Origin: Lineus longissimus
Lineage: Eukaryota; Nemertea; Pilidiophora; Heteronemertea; Lineidae
DNA length: 64,000 nucleotides
Direction of reading: 5' to 3'
NCBI RefSeq assembly: GCF_910592395.1
Contig: NC_088312.1
Location: 13,764,001-13,828,000, forward strand
Shown piece after piece: positions 53,301 through 63,673 of this stretch; positions within the stretch are counted from its first letter, which is position 1; every line of letters starts with the position of its first letter. The notes under the pieces are model-generated. The model searched no databases, was not told the origin of the DNA, and saw only the letters and a program-made list of their open reading frames with translations. The translations under genes and the position numbers were made by a program.

Positions 53301-53353
53301 CGTCTAGCTCTGAGGAGGAGGATTGTGATGACATTGGCATTGAGTACGTGTAA
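41103..53353 (+). CDS. Unrecognised multi-exon gene hosting a 10-kb transposon stack
   Basis: Five exons (41103-41326, 41655-41744, 52135-52203, 52627-52815, 53130-53353) have GT-AG borders and phases that all match (one base carried over each time). The predicted product is soluble and charged. The first exon is Lys/Arg-rich (ARIKELAASYRREKGK), the middle exons are acidic and aromatic (EEDYLWPWHNP-like, read from 52135), exon 4 is a coiled-coil candidate (ALKKEIVDIHEHMTRYIEEL), and the C terminus is a long Glu/Asp/Ser tract (EESNSEEDASSSEEEDCDD). No enzyme motif is visible. The intron between exons 2 and 3 contains the Harbinger and DIRS elements; without them it would be about 165 bp. A two-base TA excess breaks the first exon (see its entry). 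Function unknown; the gene could itself descend from a transposon. Confidence 0.6.
41655..41744 (+). CDS. Exon 2 of the multi-exon gene
   Basis: Acceptor TTTTTCCAG, donor CAAG/GTTTGT, 90 bp. It codes KLKDFPEELLPSNHEVEI and an aromatic-acidic end. Enters in phase 1 and leaves in phase 1. Confidence 0.6.
41892..42330. mobile_element. PIF/Harbinger deletion derivative, left part
   Basis: It starts AGGCTTGTACCCACGGGCGC, the family's terminal inverted repeat. About 190 bp match the left end of the full-length copy at 49110. The sequence then jumps (near 42088, at a GCGTC microhomology) to the MADF exon-1 region, 42089-42330 being equivalent to 51644-51886. The whole transposase region is missing. 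The DIRS element begins at 42331; the right part of this derivative resumes at 48883. Confidence 0.85.
42590..42695. repeat. DIRS internal complementary region
   Basis: The left half is the reverse complement of the element's left outer end (from 42331) and the right half is the reverse complement of its right outer end (to 48882). They meet at a single CATTTTG. The region therefore carries the junction of the circular intermediate and can act as a template for regenerating both ends. Confidence 0.88.
43116..44123 (-). CDS. DIRS tyrosine recombinase
   Basis: 335 residues from ATG at 44121-44123, overlapping the RT frame by 118 bp. The open frame extends much further upstream, but that part is a shadow of RT. 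The N-terminal SAM-like core (about 1-115) is followed by the catalytic domain. Visible catalytic residues are Arg in AQRRSELHAL (R143/R144), the HEVR box (H275, R278), H304 or W301, and nucleophile Y311 in SRFYLRDV. The enzyme would recombine the circular element with a target that shares the CAAAATG core. No internal stop, so the copy may be functional. Confidence 0.85.
   Translation of the reverse strand: MSAPQRGSTLDVYQGKWSTFTSWCRENGVNPISPSIYRLVDFLIELFTERQLSVTAIKGYKSAIASTLRVLSTWDLRWEDQITPLFRGMLLERPRPVHNTPKWDLSVVLKVLMRHPFEPMSISSMKYLTLKTVFLVALATAQRRSELHALSFKKLAFREGGEVILAFIPGFLAKNQGPAASRPPVTIPSLSGTISYDLPDRTLCPVRALKFYINRTKPPGIRQGRERLFLSYKEGNKREIAAATISRWIVETIRLSYNTLKTSSDLRALANISAHEVRALATSWANYGGVALQEVVSAACWSNHSTFSRFYLRDVSSLVDGMHTIGPIVSAGHVV
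44006..46168 (-). CDS. DIRS reverse transcriptase-RNase H
   Basis: 720 codons, overlapping the Gag frame by 59 bp. Reverse transcriptase runs from about residue 60 to 290, with LVPKKAGTWRLIIDLS, the first catalytic Asp in VSMDLMDAY (D173/D176) and YLDD at 237-240. RNase H follows at about 400-520 with D406 (FTDAS), E440 (ILEMKAV) and D465 (SDNS). A C-terminal extension resembles the methyltransferase-position segment of DIRS proteins, but no motif could be confirmed. The frame is uninterrupted. Confidence 0.9.
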   Translation of the reverse strand: MDPVRLSTPFAQGVLAGRGDSPLLSPPGRKKEPTPVVGGRLQKFADIWDDWCPKGSPVPNMLRYGVKLDFNRTPPTTIYPTPVQPPKDPVKASALQAEVATLLEKQAIQVLQDPCSPGFYSHVFLVPKKAGTWRLIIDLSRLNTFLNVPHFKMETTRSIATAIQPNDWAVSMDLMDAYLHVPIHPDYQHFLRFHYEGKTYQFRALPFGLASAPLIFTMIVTAFVAPFHVMGFKLHHYLDDWLLRCKSRELLLQQLQVLKQKVVSAGWIINETKSEFIPSQDFVYVGVRFLTAIGKMLPPLDRIKKILHLVAEFRGRTQAPARRCLSLLGLLNSAADQIPLGRLYMRPIQMFLMSLWKPHRDPLDKLVLIPQYLLKNVWNFWESETRLQSGVDLAPPPPEVSLFTDASLLGWGAHLNNGDMSIRGLWTREETILPINILEMKAVLLAVRALSLRLKNRRVSLFSDNSTVVAYVRRQGGTKSGILCQLTWELYHLCADLGVSICARHIPGNRNILANALSRQNKLVQTEWTLHQEIVDDLCRLWQSPKVDLFATRLNNRLPIYYSPLPDEEALEVDSLTASWVGLNAYAFPPLPLIQPVLNKILTSHPVRITLIAPCWPNQAWFPALLELLIDHPRSLPTWKHLLWHPLGRCYHQNPGFFKFHAWNLSSCISTREAFRTSLSSACPHLKGGLPLMCIKESGLPSLPGAGRTELIRSLPLYTD
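46110..48398 (-). CDS. DIRS Gag-like protein
   Basis: 762 codons, Pro/Ser-rich in the first 300, with an acidic middle and a conserved-looking helical region near 540-690 (RRDAALGSLNVIRSL, MDGSFLFADSVQEAAQAQKDW). No zinc knuckle is present, as usual for DIRS Gag. The first 30 residues are strongly hydrophobic and may be leader read-through, so the true start could be a later Met. By position it is the structural protein encoded upstream of RT. Confidence 0.75.
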   Translation of the reverse strand: MFSFPLIIASFLAYLGFPVFLLSLVPFFIWRTPPTASFVSPQRNASGGGKRAAKTPKPSSGSVSGHITRRSSKPPATTPSVSRVPVPAAAAKDAGSDIINVCGPKGDLHPISLQGFNIPRTSGNLPVPLSSAPPSTSPLYPREHPASGPPIAVPVTDAGSRFSVTEDSTGGFSQSLLRNNPSPHGHSRVGPDLITPPPKRHASSVTAFPPSVPPSKRASGSSIPAKELRAFPVSDFVLPEMQAPSYVGQPLGWNQPEVPPPPRSRGVVPMERATQRGHLNSSSEYGQLPLPEDPFARTYGFQGSLMRSPSLQPPVVERSRTSGPEPESGQQLSQLIQMVAGLSDRLSHLEQGSGSSGAPGPIGYPPSDSSILEEFSENESSQPGYRSPNQEELSPEEASILSDMRTLRSLIRAYLPQDLCPTPPELPALSTPTFSLWGQEVDPNPQVSQGSTRALEFLPPSPSVLAVSELLERTIRDSQGAHQRTSIPVLPAVGPEAWCKPGKLFTAQLPPVRQYRADYYRVSSAGCPAAASTSILKDDVQLDQLVPRVTSSSAYRDLRAQEGLAKNTLAVLSYAEHTNLALARSLKDNESLSDDTKSLVTSLSHSIRHAIALSAKTAANSVLLRRDAALGSLNVIRSLQLEGALRTAPMDGSFLFADSVQEAAQAQKDWDKLYAPTATQRAKTSLPNARKIERPQQASGSIPYARQVLPRPTPPSQPAPAGSFRREAEGRRTGKRKNTSSNQGGSGPTKHSFRPRGAGRKR
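48883..49109. mobile_element. PIF/Harbinger deletion derivative, right part
   Basis: It continues the derivative after the DIRS insertion (ACCTAAACGGTCGCCGCG, compare ACCTAACCGGTCCCCGCG at 51887). It ends in the terminal repeat (CGCGTCCGTGGGTACAAGCCT). The full-length copy follows immediately, without a separate target duplication. Confidence 0.85.
49325..51450 (+). pseudogene. PIF/Harbinger DDE transposase, two exons, one frameshift
   Basis: Exon 1 (49325-49632) ends at CTGAG/GTAAGA; exon 2 starts at 50527 after TTCTCATTTCAG, and the frame joins cleanly (CLR to FLATGDS). A helix-turn-helix segment (TSFRVGKTTVSRIVKE) precedes the DDE_Tnp_4 domain. Visible catalytic residues are D in GALDGKH, D in SNSDG and E in SENAFG. 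A one-base deletion near 50895-50900 shifts the frame between the second and third catalytic residues; the original frame resumes as FRRSVLGQG and runs to TAA at 51448-51450. The protein would bind the terminal repeats and cut the element; this copy cannot make a full-length enzyme unless the shift is a sequencing error. Confidence 0.88.
49691..51754 (-). CDS. Harbinger accessory protein with MADF and BESS domains
   Basis: Three exons on the minus strand: 51610-51754 (ATG at 51752-51754), 50345-50501 and 49691-50252, with GT-AG borders and matching phases. Exons 1 and 2 form a MADF domain (LILEIEKFPRIYN, WKKVADKL, SKWKNIRDAMRRY, FLEPFLEDR), a Myb/SANT-like DNA-binding fold. Exon 3 is acidic and low-complexity (DDDQTVDEDHDD), then carries a KKRKK basic patch and a BESS-like motif (DVADFMKSMTTKVRKFPP). 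About 288 residues in total, uninterrupted. Harbinger elements need a second DNA-binding protein besides the transposase, and this fits that role. Exons 2 and 3 lie in the transposase intron, while transposase exon 2 lies in this gene's first intron. Confidence 0.82.
52135..52203 (+). CDS. Exon 3 of the multi-exon gene
   Basis: It codes DCHVSVDEVTQEDYLWPWHN. The acceptor is a tandem AAGCAG, so AAG or CAG can be used in frame. The donor is GCAG/GTTGGC. The Harbinger right end (52113) is only about 20 bp upstream, so branch point and most of the polypyrimidine tract must come from the transposon. Confidence 0.55.
52627..52815 (+). CDS. Exon 4, coiled-coil candidate
   Basis: Acceptor TTGTTTCTTCAATTCAG, donor CAAG/GTAGTG. 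The 189 bp code an amphipathic helix-rich stretch (IVDIHEHMTRYIEEL, FFKKKINTLEDRINTVNNEA) with heptad-like hydrophobic spacing. Confidence 0.6.
53130..53353 (+). CDS. Exon 5 (terminal), acidic C terminus
   Basis: Acceptor TTCTATTTAAG. The frame NHGLVKLLLESKEFYTDLLL runs into a Glu/Asp/Ser tract and ends IEYV with TAA at 53351-53353. Entry phase matches exon 4. Confidence 0.6.
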
Positions 53354-53981
53354 TTAACCCTTTGAAGCCGGATTTATTTCAGAAATCCCGATCTTTTTCG
53401 ACTTGATTTGGTCTAAGTTTGCCTAAAAGGGTATAGTGTCCCCAAATGTCACTCGAAGCTAACAAAGTATGCCACGAGATGCTAACGTTTTCGGAACTCT
53501 GTGGCATCTCTTAAGGCCCTTGCAGAGGTTCTCAAGAAGCATGTTTGTGAATAAGGTGACTTTTTGTAGTGAAAGTTCGAACTTCCAATGCAGTTTATTG
53601 GGAAACTACGCCACAGATCAGGTGTTGTGACGACCCTAAAATGACGTCGTATGGCAAAAAGTGTCAACTGAGGCAAAACTGTTCAGTGAGAGTTTTTTTT
53701 GCTCGTCTGGCGCTCAGGAATCTGCCAACTGTTCGACGATACAGCGATGTTCCGGCCCTCGGGACGAACTTAATCATGAGGGGGGTACCTGCTGCTGGTT
53801 AATTTTTTTATCTGACCGCAGGGGGCTAGGCTGATGTCCTGCAACTCCCAAAACGACTTAGAATTATTGCCGGACCACTAGGGACCTTGAAAAATGCCTT
53901 TTGTGTAATCTGATTTATTGTGAATCCACCAATTATGTATAAGCAGATTTGTATTACTGGCTGAATGTGAATTTCAGCAGC

Positions 53982-53987
53982 AATAAA
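53982..53987 (+). promoter_or_regulatory. Polyadenylation signal AATAAA
   Basis: The hexamer lies 629 bp after the terminal stop, a plausible end for the multi-exon transcript; 53354-53981 would be 3' UTR and holds no other gene. Confidence 0.4.
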
Positions 53988-54299
53988 ATGATTCTTGCAT
54001 CAAAATACATGCACTTGTTTTCATTGTTGCTCACCTTGGGTGAACACAGCTGATACTATCAGGCTGCCTACATGTATAAAGAACCATCAATTTTTGCCGG
54101 AAATGAGCAGACAGGTGTCAAAGATGTGTATGGTCAAGTAGCATCTGCCTCATCTTGACTGAGAAAGGTTGTGTATTCAAGTTGCCCTTGTCCTTGTGCC
54201 ATCCCCTGAAGGCCACGCTTTGAAGTGACTGACCATTGTATTGTCCTGCATGTACACGTATACATGTAGCGGGCTGTTGGATTACTGAGAAAAATCAAA

Positions 54300-54870
54300 C
54301 TACTCTTGAACGACATCTTCAAAGACCGTACTTCAGTATGCGGTAGGTGTATTCTGGTTGGATGTGACATTGTCTCAAGCAAACCATCATTCTGAATTAC
54401 ATACCATATGCAGCTGCAGTATTTTGGTTAGAAGTGACATTATATCGTACATGTAGGTAAACCCAACTCTTCTGAATGACATTATCAGAGTCATTATTTC
54501 CATACGATCAGGCGTATTCAGGTTGGATGTGACATTGTGTCGAAAGTAAACCGACCATTCTGGATGACGTCTTCAGAGACGGTATTTCCATACGATCAGG
54601 CATATTCAGGTTGGATGTGACATTGTGTCGAAAGTAAACCGACAATGCTGGATAATGTCTTCAGAGACGGTATTTCCATACGTTCGGCGTATTCAGGTGG
54701 GATGTGACATTTTTTAAAGCATTTTCAATGACATCTTGTGTATATTCTGGGTGGGTGTGACAAATCCTTAAGTAACCCAAACATTCTGAATGACGTCTTC
54801 AAAGGCAGTATTTCCGTATGTGGCAGGTGTATTCTTGTTGGACGTGACGTTGTCTAAGTAAAGTGTTACC
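54300..54870 (+). repeat. 88-bp minisatellite, ~6-7 diverged units
   Basis: The unit contains GTATTCAGGTTGGATGTGAC, AAACCGACCATTCTGGATGA and ACGGTATTTCCATACG. Well-conserved units start at 54504, 54592 and 54680; diverged ones flank them. Confidence 0.8.
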
Positions 54871-56292
54871 TTGCTGTTAGGACACTCCAATATCGTCTGC
54901 AATTGAAAGACGTCCTGGTTGTGGAATTCCACCCAAACCAATTCAGCACCGGTGTCCTTATTAGAGAGGTATCCACCGAGGGAGGCTCCAAGTCCAATGT
55001 ACATGTAAAGTACGCTGTAATTTGCAATCCTAGCACATGTAGCCAGACTTCTCTATTGATGCCAATTCAAGAGAAACTCAGTATTAAGTGCCGGTCTGGA
55101 TATTGTCTCAAGGTATGAATTCAGGGACCATCTCACAGGTACATGTTTTTTGAAGCAAAAATGACTCAAGTCACTTAGTATTGGGTGTGACCACACTCAA
55201 AAAGACTAAATGACTTACCCGTAGTCTTTTCGGCTTCAAAATACTTTTGAGATGGTCCCTTATAATACATGTAGTCAAGTCGCTGGGAGGTAGCAAAGAT
55301 AAAGGCAAGACTATATATGTATCTAATAATATGAAAAACGCCACGTTTATTGAATGATACATGTATACATCAGCCACAGATTGTCTGAAAAAACAATAAT
55401 TCCACAGTACATGTACATGTAACTTACATTTACTTTTAATGAGACCTTTGAAAGATATGATAAGTTTACATTGTACTATATTTGTGCGAATTCAATATTA
55501 TCCATTATGTAATCTTTCATCAAAAGTGATCATGTGAGTTTATGTCAGAATGAATAATGCGTGGAGGTGAAGAAGGAATACCGAAATACGTGAATTCCAC
55601 TGAACAAAAAAACACAGGCGGGAGGATTTGCACAAATTCACATAAATTTTTTCAACAATCGAAAGACATGAGGTGCATCACTTCTTGTGCGTTCCGGAAC
55701 CTAAAATAGAGGAAATTAAAAGAACCACTATTATGCAGATATTAGTATCACACGACATCATATCATTTTCTTCAAGGGTACACTACCAAAATATATGGAA
55801 TTAAGGCGAAGAAAACAAGCAAATCTCAATTACACTGCATTCATGCTGCAACCTCATACTGGTTTGAGATGCCTTTGAACCAAAGACTTCCACTGCTTTT
55901 AAGTGTTCCCAACAATTTTCTCACCAGCGAAGTGTTTTTATTGAATAGAAACCGTTCTGTAATTGCAATACAAAAGCCTTTTGAATGGACAGGTGAGTTT
56001 TATGACATCTTTTAATGTATCATCTGAAGGAATTTCAATAAATTGATTGTCAATCCTTCCTTTTGACTCCACAATTCTGATAAACGATAATTATGTGATA
56101 AGCTACAGTTGTTCGAATTGGGCACTACCTCTAAGAAACTGCTGCATCAGCCTGACTCACAACCACTACAACATCAACTGCATAGAGCACACAGCCATAA
56201 TCCTTTCAATCATAATTTACCTAATTTTTCTTTGTAAGAAGAGATGAGAGGAGAAGTGACGTCTTCCGCTTTCACCCATGAGTTGTGAGACA
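54871..56292. other. Intergenic; no gene seen
   Basis: AT-rich, with many TACATGTA-type palindromes (55002, 55268, 55361, 55408). Short frames have no motifs. Confidence 0.35.
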
Positions 56293-57345
56293 CATATTTA
56301 TTTATTCGTGTAAAATACATGTACAATATTTGATATAACATGACAAGACATTGAATTATGAACAAAATAAAACGTACATGCATTACACTGGTAACCGTGT
56401 AGGTCGAGACCTATTATATGGCACCAGATAATATGGGTTGTGTCGTCGGGGTGCCGGCGACATGCGCACTAAGTGGGCCGACAGTTTGCACAACGGCAGA
56501 AAGTGACGAAAGTGCACATGTCGTCGACATCCAAACGATCCAACCTGTCAAAATAATTAACATTAAGGGACGATTTAAAATGCATTTTTTTCAAATTATG
56601 TAATTGGACCGGGAGGCTGTTCCACAGCTTCGGTGTCCTCACCCAGTATGAGGCACCGAACGTCTCCGAGTGGAATCTCGGCTGCGCCAGTCGTAAACCG
56701 TCGCCCCTTACAGCCGGGGTTATATAAAAACGTGCATTAAAATCCAGGACATTATAATAAGAATCGTGCATAAAAACTAGATCCTTGATTTCCCGACGGT
56801 ACGACAGGGGCAGCAGAGACAACGCTCGCAGACGCTCCACATATGGCATATCAGGGCCTAAAATGTGACGAGTCACCCTCCGCTGGACACGCTCTAAAGT
56901 TTCAAGATCACGTCGCACATGTGTGTCGAATACCACCGTACCATATTCAAGGCGACTACGCACAAGTGATTTATACAACATAATATTCAAATTAACGTCT
57001 GCAGTACGCCCGCATACACGCCTGATCATACCCCACATTCTACTTGCACTGCTTGCAATACCATTGACATGAGATGACCATGACAGGTCCGAAGAAAAGA
57101 CAATACCAAGATCCTTGAATTTATCAACCCGAGACAATGCAAAACCATTGATATTGTAAAAGAAGTGTGTCGGATTTAACTTCCTAGTAACACTCATGAC
57201 CATGCATTTGCTTGGGCTAAATGTCATGCCCCACCGTTTACTCCAAGCGTACAATTTATCAAGGTCGGTCTGAAGTAGCAGACAGTCGGTTACAGACTCT
57301 ATCTCCCTACACATTTTGGAATCATCAGCAAAAAAACATCATATC
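56293..57345 (-). mobile_element. 5'-truncated non-LTR retrotransposon
   Basis: The 281-codon frame at 56469-57314 encodes the C-terminal part of a LINE reverse transcriptase, starting just after the catalytic FADDSKM box (visible upstream in a shifted context near 57320-57330). Downstream signatures are PSKCMVMSV, DLGIVFSSDLSW, SRLEYGTVVF, LERVQRRVTRHILG, LSLLPLSYRR and PKLWNSLPVQL. The 3' tail ends in AATAAATAAATA-like sequence near 56293. It is a dead-on-arrival copy with an intact remaining frame. Confidence 0.78.
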
Positions 57346-57903
57346 CTTGCCACTTAATGTAATACGTGTTGTTGTTGGGGTCGTAGTTGTCTATTCTCTC
57401 AGCTGCGCAATGGTCTCCTGCAAAATAAGTCAATTACATTTCATTCTGATGGCCATGCGACCAAATTGTCCCCCCCCCCCCCCCCGATTGGATATGAGGA
57501 TACAGGGGTCAGTTCCTCATTAAACCTTTCAACAACTGAACATTTGGCTGAATGTTTCTTTGTAATCTCATTGCATCATGCACTCCGAGGAGTCCATTAT
57601 TTCAATGGAAATATCACATAACTGTTTGTTTTTGCTCCGCAAATTAAATTTCTAAATCAGCTTATGGTTGCAAATTTCTATCAAAAATCCTATCCTCCTG
57701 ATGATGTGATGCAATGATGCCATGAAGACAAGTGCTACATTTTCTATATATCTTATGACCACTGTTATTTCCAACACGTCAACTTGAATCTAATAAAAAT
57801 TTCTTACCCTTCGCCTTGCTTGCTTTTCCCTTGCTGGCTTTTCTTTTCTGAAAAAAGTGGTACGTGTTTCCATTGATAGTGCTTCTTACATGTACATGTA
57901 CAA
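57346..57903. other. Intergenic; no gene seen
   Basis: A C-run of about 15 lies at 57470-57485. No exon or element boundary was supported. Confidence 0.3.
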
Positions 57904-58043
57904 TAAGAAAACCGCACGAGTGTCTGATCCGAGTATCCAGATTGCACGAGATGATTTTCTACGGCTTGAAAAGCTCTCGACCTGCGTAGAAAATCATCGA
58001 GTGCAATCTGGATACTCGGATCAGACACTCGTGCAGTTTTCCA
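57904..58043. mobile_element. Long near-perfect hairpin (~60-bp arms)
   Basis: CACGAGTGTCTGATCCGAGT and the following bases to 57963 are complementary to 57984-58043, with a loop of about 20 bases. Pairing extends outward to GAAAAC/GTTTTC. It is probably a foldback MITE; a transcribed hairpin RNA is possible. Confidence 0.7.
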
Positions 58044-58404
58044 TTTATCATATACGTCTGCCAGATCACTGCACTTAGGGTATATGATAAAAGTGCTTAA
58101 CGACAGACAAAGTCAAAGCCAACAATGCTGGACAAGATGAAATCGTAAGGATATAAGCTCACCCATGTAAGCCAAGAATAGAAAATGCCCACAACATTAC
58201 CATGACAAAAAAGGGAACTATTGACTTTTACACTAGAATTAGAAATTACAATTAGAACATTAGACAACGAAACCATTGGGTACATGCGTACTGGTTATCA
58301 AATTGGATATTGGTGGTGCAATAATAACACACACTCAGGTTTGGTAAGAAAGAATTTGAAAATACACTATTATTTCTGGAGGCCAAGGCAAAAATTAGAG
58401 AGTA

Positions 58405-60548
<2,144 letters not shown>

Positions 60549-60655
60549 CACTGTGGGCTTATAATAAACCGTGAGATGCACTTAATGATTACCTACCCAT
60601 ATCGCGATATCACAAGTTTGCATCTCACAGTTTATGTGATTTATAATAGCCCACA
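60549..60655. mobile_element. ~107-bp foldback MITE
   Basis: GTGGGCTTATAATAAACCGT near the left pairs imperfectly with the complement ending TTATAATAGCCCACA. GTGAGATGCA and TGCATCTCAC form the inner stem. Non-coding. Confidence 0.55.
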
Positions 60656-63600
60656 CTGTCACTGCATCTGCATGGCCATGGCCATGATGGCCCGTGAGTG
60701 TGAGTGTCACTGTCAGTGAGTGTGCTCACCTAACATAACATTAAAAATAATACCAATAATAGTAATAGGCCTACCCATCTCATAGGTGAAACAAGCAAAC
60801 AAATCAAGATTCCGCTTATTATTAAATGTCAAGGGTCCATAAATAACTTTATACATGTACCTTTGTCAGTCTGCACAGCAGCTGCCTGCTGTTCATGCAT
60901 TTCATTTCAGTTACATTCGATGCATCATGTGCATAGGCCTATGTTATTGACATTGTATGCAGGCTGTACCGAAAGGGGCTGGCTGGTTTGGTTGGCCAAA
61001 CGCCGCCAATGTCGATTATGTAAAGAAAACTTCACAATAATATTGATACCTGCTAAATCTTCATTAACCATGCTATTACCTGTATCATTACTGTTACTGG
61101 TAGAATCCATTTCGTCCCGATGGTAAGCGATATATTACGACAAATGAATAGGGGCATTTCGCAATCTTGAGACTAGAGGCGCTGATTTCGTCACTTTCGC
61201 AATGCATTCGAAGAACCTCCGTTGGCGTCGTGATTACGTTCGGTTGACTCATCACCCAGCGGAATAGGAAAAAGTAGGCCTATCATCCTGAGCTTGGGGG
61301 CATTTCCAATCAAACGTGAGGCGGAGAGAGTAAAAAAATCAATGTGCAGCCAAAGGCGTGGTGGTGGTTGGGGTCCGTGGGCGGGCACGTTTATGGGTGG
61401 GGATCAGGGGAGGGTACTCTTCCACTATTTTCCTTGTGCTTGCAAGCTGACTCGGGCTGATATCTTTTTAGAGGACTACAATAACGATTACACTGGACCG
61501 GTTTAGAAGTTTAAAATTTCCTAGGATAGAATGTCCGGGAAACAAAGGATTCTATTATGCGCTTCAATCTCTGAGCTATTGCATTGTCAGTCATGGTCTC
61601 GATAGACCAGATAATAGGACCATAAAAATATTATTATTATAGCAGAATACAATAGGGCCGGACACTTTTTCCAGGGGACATTTTCTACTTTTACACCGGC
61701 AGTTCGTACTGGTCGGGGCGCACGGTCGGAGCGCATAACGGGGACGTCAAAGGCAGATGTTCGGTAATTCAAAGGATTGCCTGCACTAAAAAGGGTAGGG
61801 CCTAAATGCAGGGTCTATGGTAGGGTGGAATCGGAGGGGGGGCGGGCGGGCGCCCGGGGAGCGGGGACGAGCGGGCAGTGACCATATATTAAAACAAAAG
61901 ATCAACAACCTAACCTCCTTCACTACAACGGACTCCTGATTGGCTGTTCATTAATCGTAGAATGCCCACGATATAAAGGCCAGATGTCAATCCTACATAT
62001 ACCACGTTTGTTTGGAGGAGACTACGTTGACTTTACATAGGAGAGAAGAGGAAATAACTGCGAATGCACCCGTAAGAGCGGGAAATCCGTAGTGAGGAAA
62101 TAGCTACCATACCAGACTTCACCATCGCTGGTCGGTCTTGACGGACGTATATGTACTTACGACAACAACAAAATGAACAAACAGCACTTGTAAATGATAA
62201 CAATTTTTTTGATCAGTATTCAAAAAGGCTACAGTTAAAACGGTGTAAAATATCATAAGTATCTCTGTCCGAACCGCCACCCGAAAACTTCTTGAAGCGT
62301 GTTGTGACGTCATCACCAGCGCCATCGGGGAAGTCGCCGTCCCGTGATTATTTTTGAACCACGTGGGGCATAACTCATGAATAATCAATAACAACGTCAC
62401 TGCACGCTATTTTTAGGTTTTTTAGGACGTGCGCCGGCGAACGTGCGTGACTTTCAAGTAGTGGGTTCGAATCACGGTCGAGGCAAATTTGTTTTTTTCC
62501 ATTCCTTATTTTTATTTTGGCCAACATTAACAACTCTTACGTAGACATATCTATTTTCATGTTGTTTCTTAGAGGTGATGGATGGAATTGCATGAGGTTA
62601 TTAAATACTATACTAACTCCCTAGTCATTAGGCATTTAATTGTCAGTCCCAAGGGTGTCCTTTATGCAGTGGTTCTGTATATTAAACAGAGGTTATAGGT
62701 TAAAGGGGCCGTGGCTTATATTATATAATAGTCACCAGAATCCCAATTTGACACCCCAGCTCTTGCCTCAAGTCACCCACTTTAAGTGAATATGGTCCAG
62801 AAAATAACAGTTAGCCTTTTTATGATGGTTTTTGACTTCGGCAAGGCAATACAAGGGCCTGTTCTCTCTTCTCGTGAAGTGGCTGGACCCCGGGACGGGA
62901 CCAGCTTGACTGGAGTGGCCGCCGCCTTTATACTCCTCGCACAGAGACAGTACTGCGCTTGAATATCAACTCTGCTTTTGGAGAATGCCATTCAGCTCTT
63001 TGGTTCTTGGTGTGTTTGTTTTGATTTGTCATTGCACATGGTGCGTGACATGCGGGCACTACCCAGCTTTATGATCATGTATGATTGTGCATCATTTCTC
63101 CGTCATATTTCTTTGACAACGATCATTGTCATTTGTTTGGTGTGTGTTAGGAAGATCGTTGTAATGCCATGTGCGTTTGTTTTGTCACGTGTCAAAACAT
63201 CATTTAATAAATATACTATTTGCATGTCAAATGTTATTCGTCAGCCAATCAAGTGCGTTTAATTTTACCATGTGACCAGTGGTTAATTGGAAGCGACCAT
63301 AGAAGCGCGCAATGACCCCTGGGTAAAGAGGTTGCAACAAAGGGTACACGAGATTTCGGGGATCTAGCCTCACCCATCACTTTTCACCTGCGACGACGTT
63401 TTCAGATTCATAAGGTATCAATAGGGAGTTTCGACATGTTCATGCGATATGTCCCCCAGCTAGATAGTTCCTAAGAAATTGTTGATTCCTTGTTCCCCTG
63501 TGTATGCCAATGCTGATTTACAATTGTTTTGGCATCGCATGTTGTTGGGAGTTAACCTTGAGCACTGTTCATTAGGCTGATAAAAAAAGGACGCATTTGA

Positions 63601-63673
63601 CTACTGATGTCAACGTACGTACATGTATGTGTACACTGAACTTGGGATGTGCGTCAGGCGTGTGTTAAAATAT
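60656..63673. other. Intergenic; no gene seen
   Basis: Frames of 60-94 codons lack motifs. A TATA-like GATATAAAGG near 61970 could mark a promoter but no downstream ATG frame supports it. Near 62455-62485 GTGGGTTCGAATCACGG resembles a tRNA B box, perhaps a SINE fragment, but no tRNA can be folded around it. Confidence 0.3.

Noticed and set aside
62455-62485. tRNA gene
   Set aside because: A B-box-like GGTTCGAATC is present, but no A box, anticodon arm or acceptor stem can be built around it. The same holds for 34345-34372.
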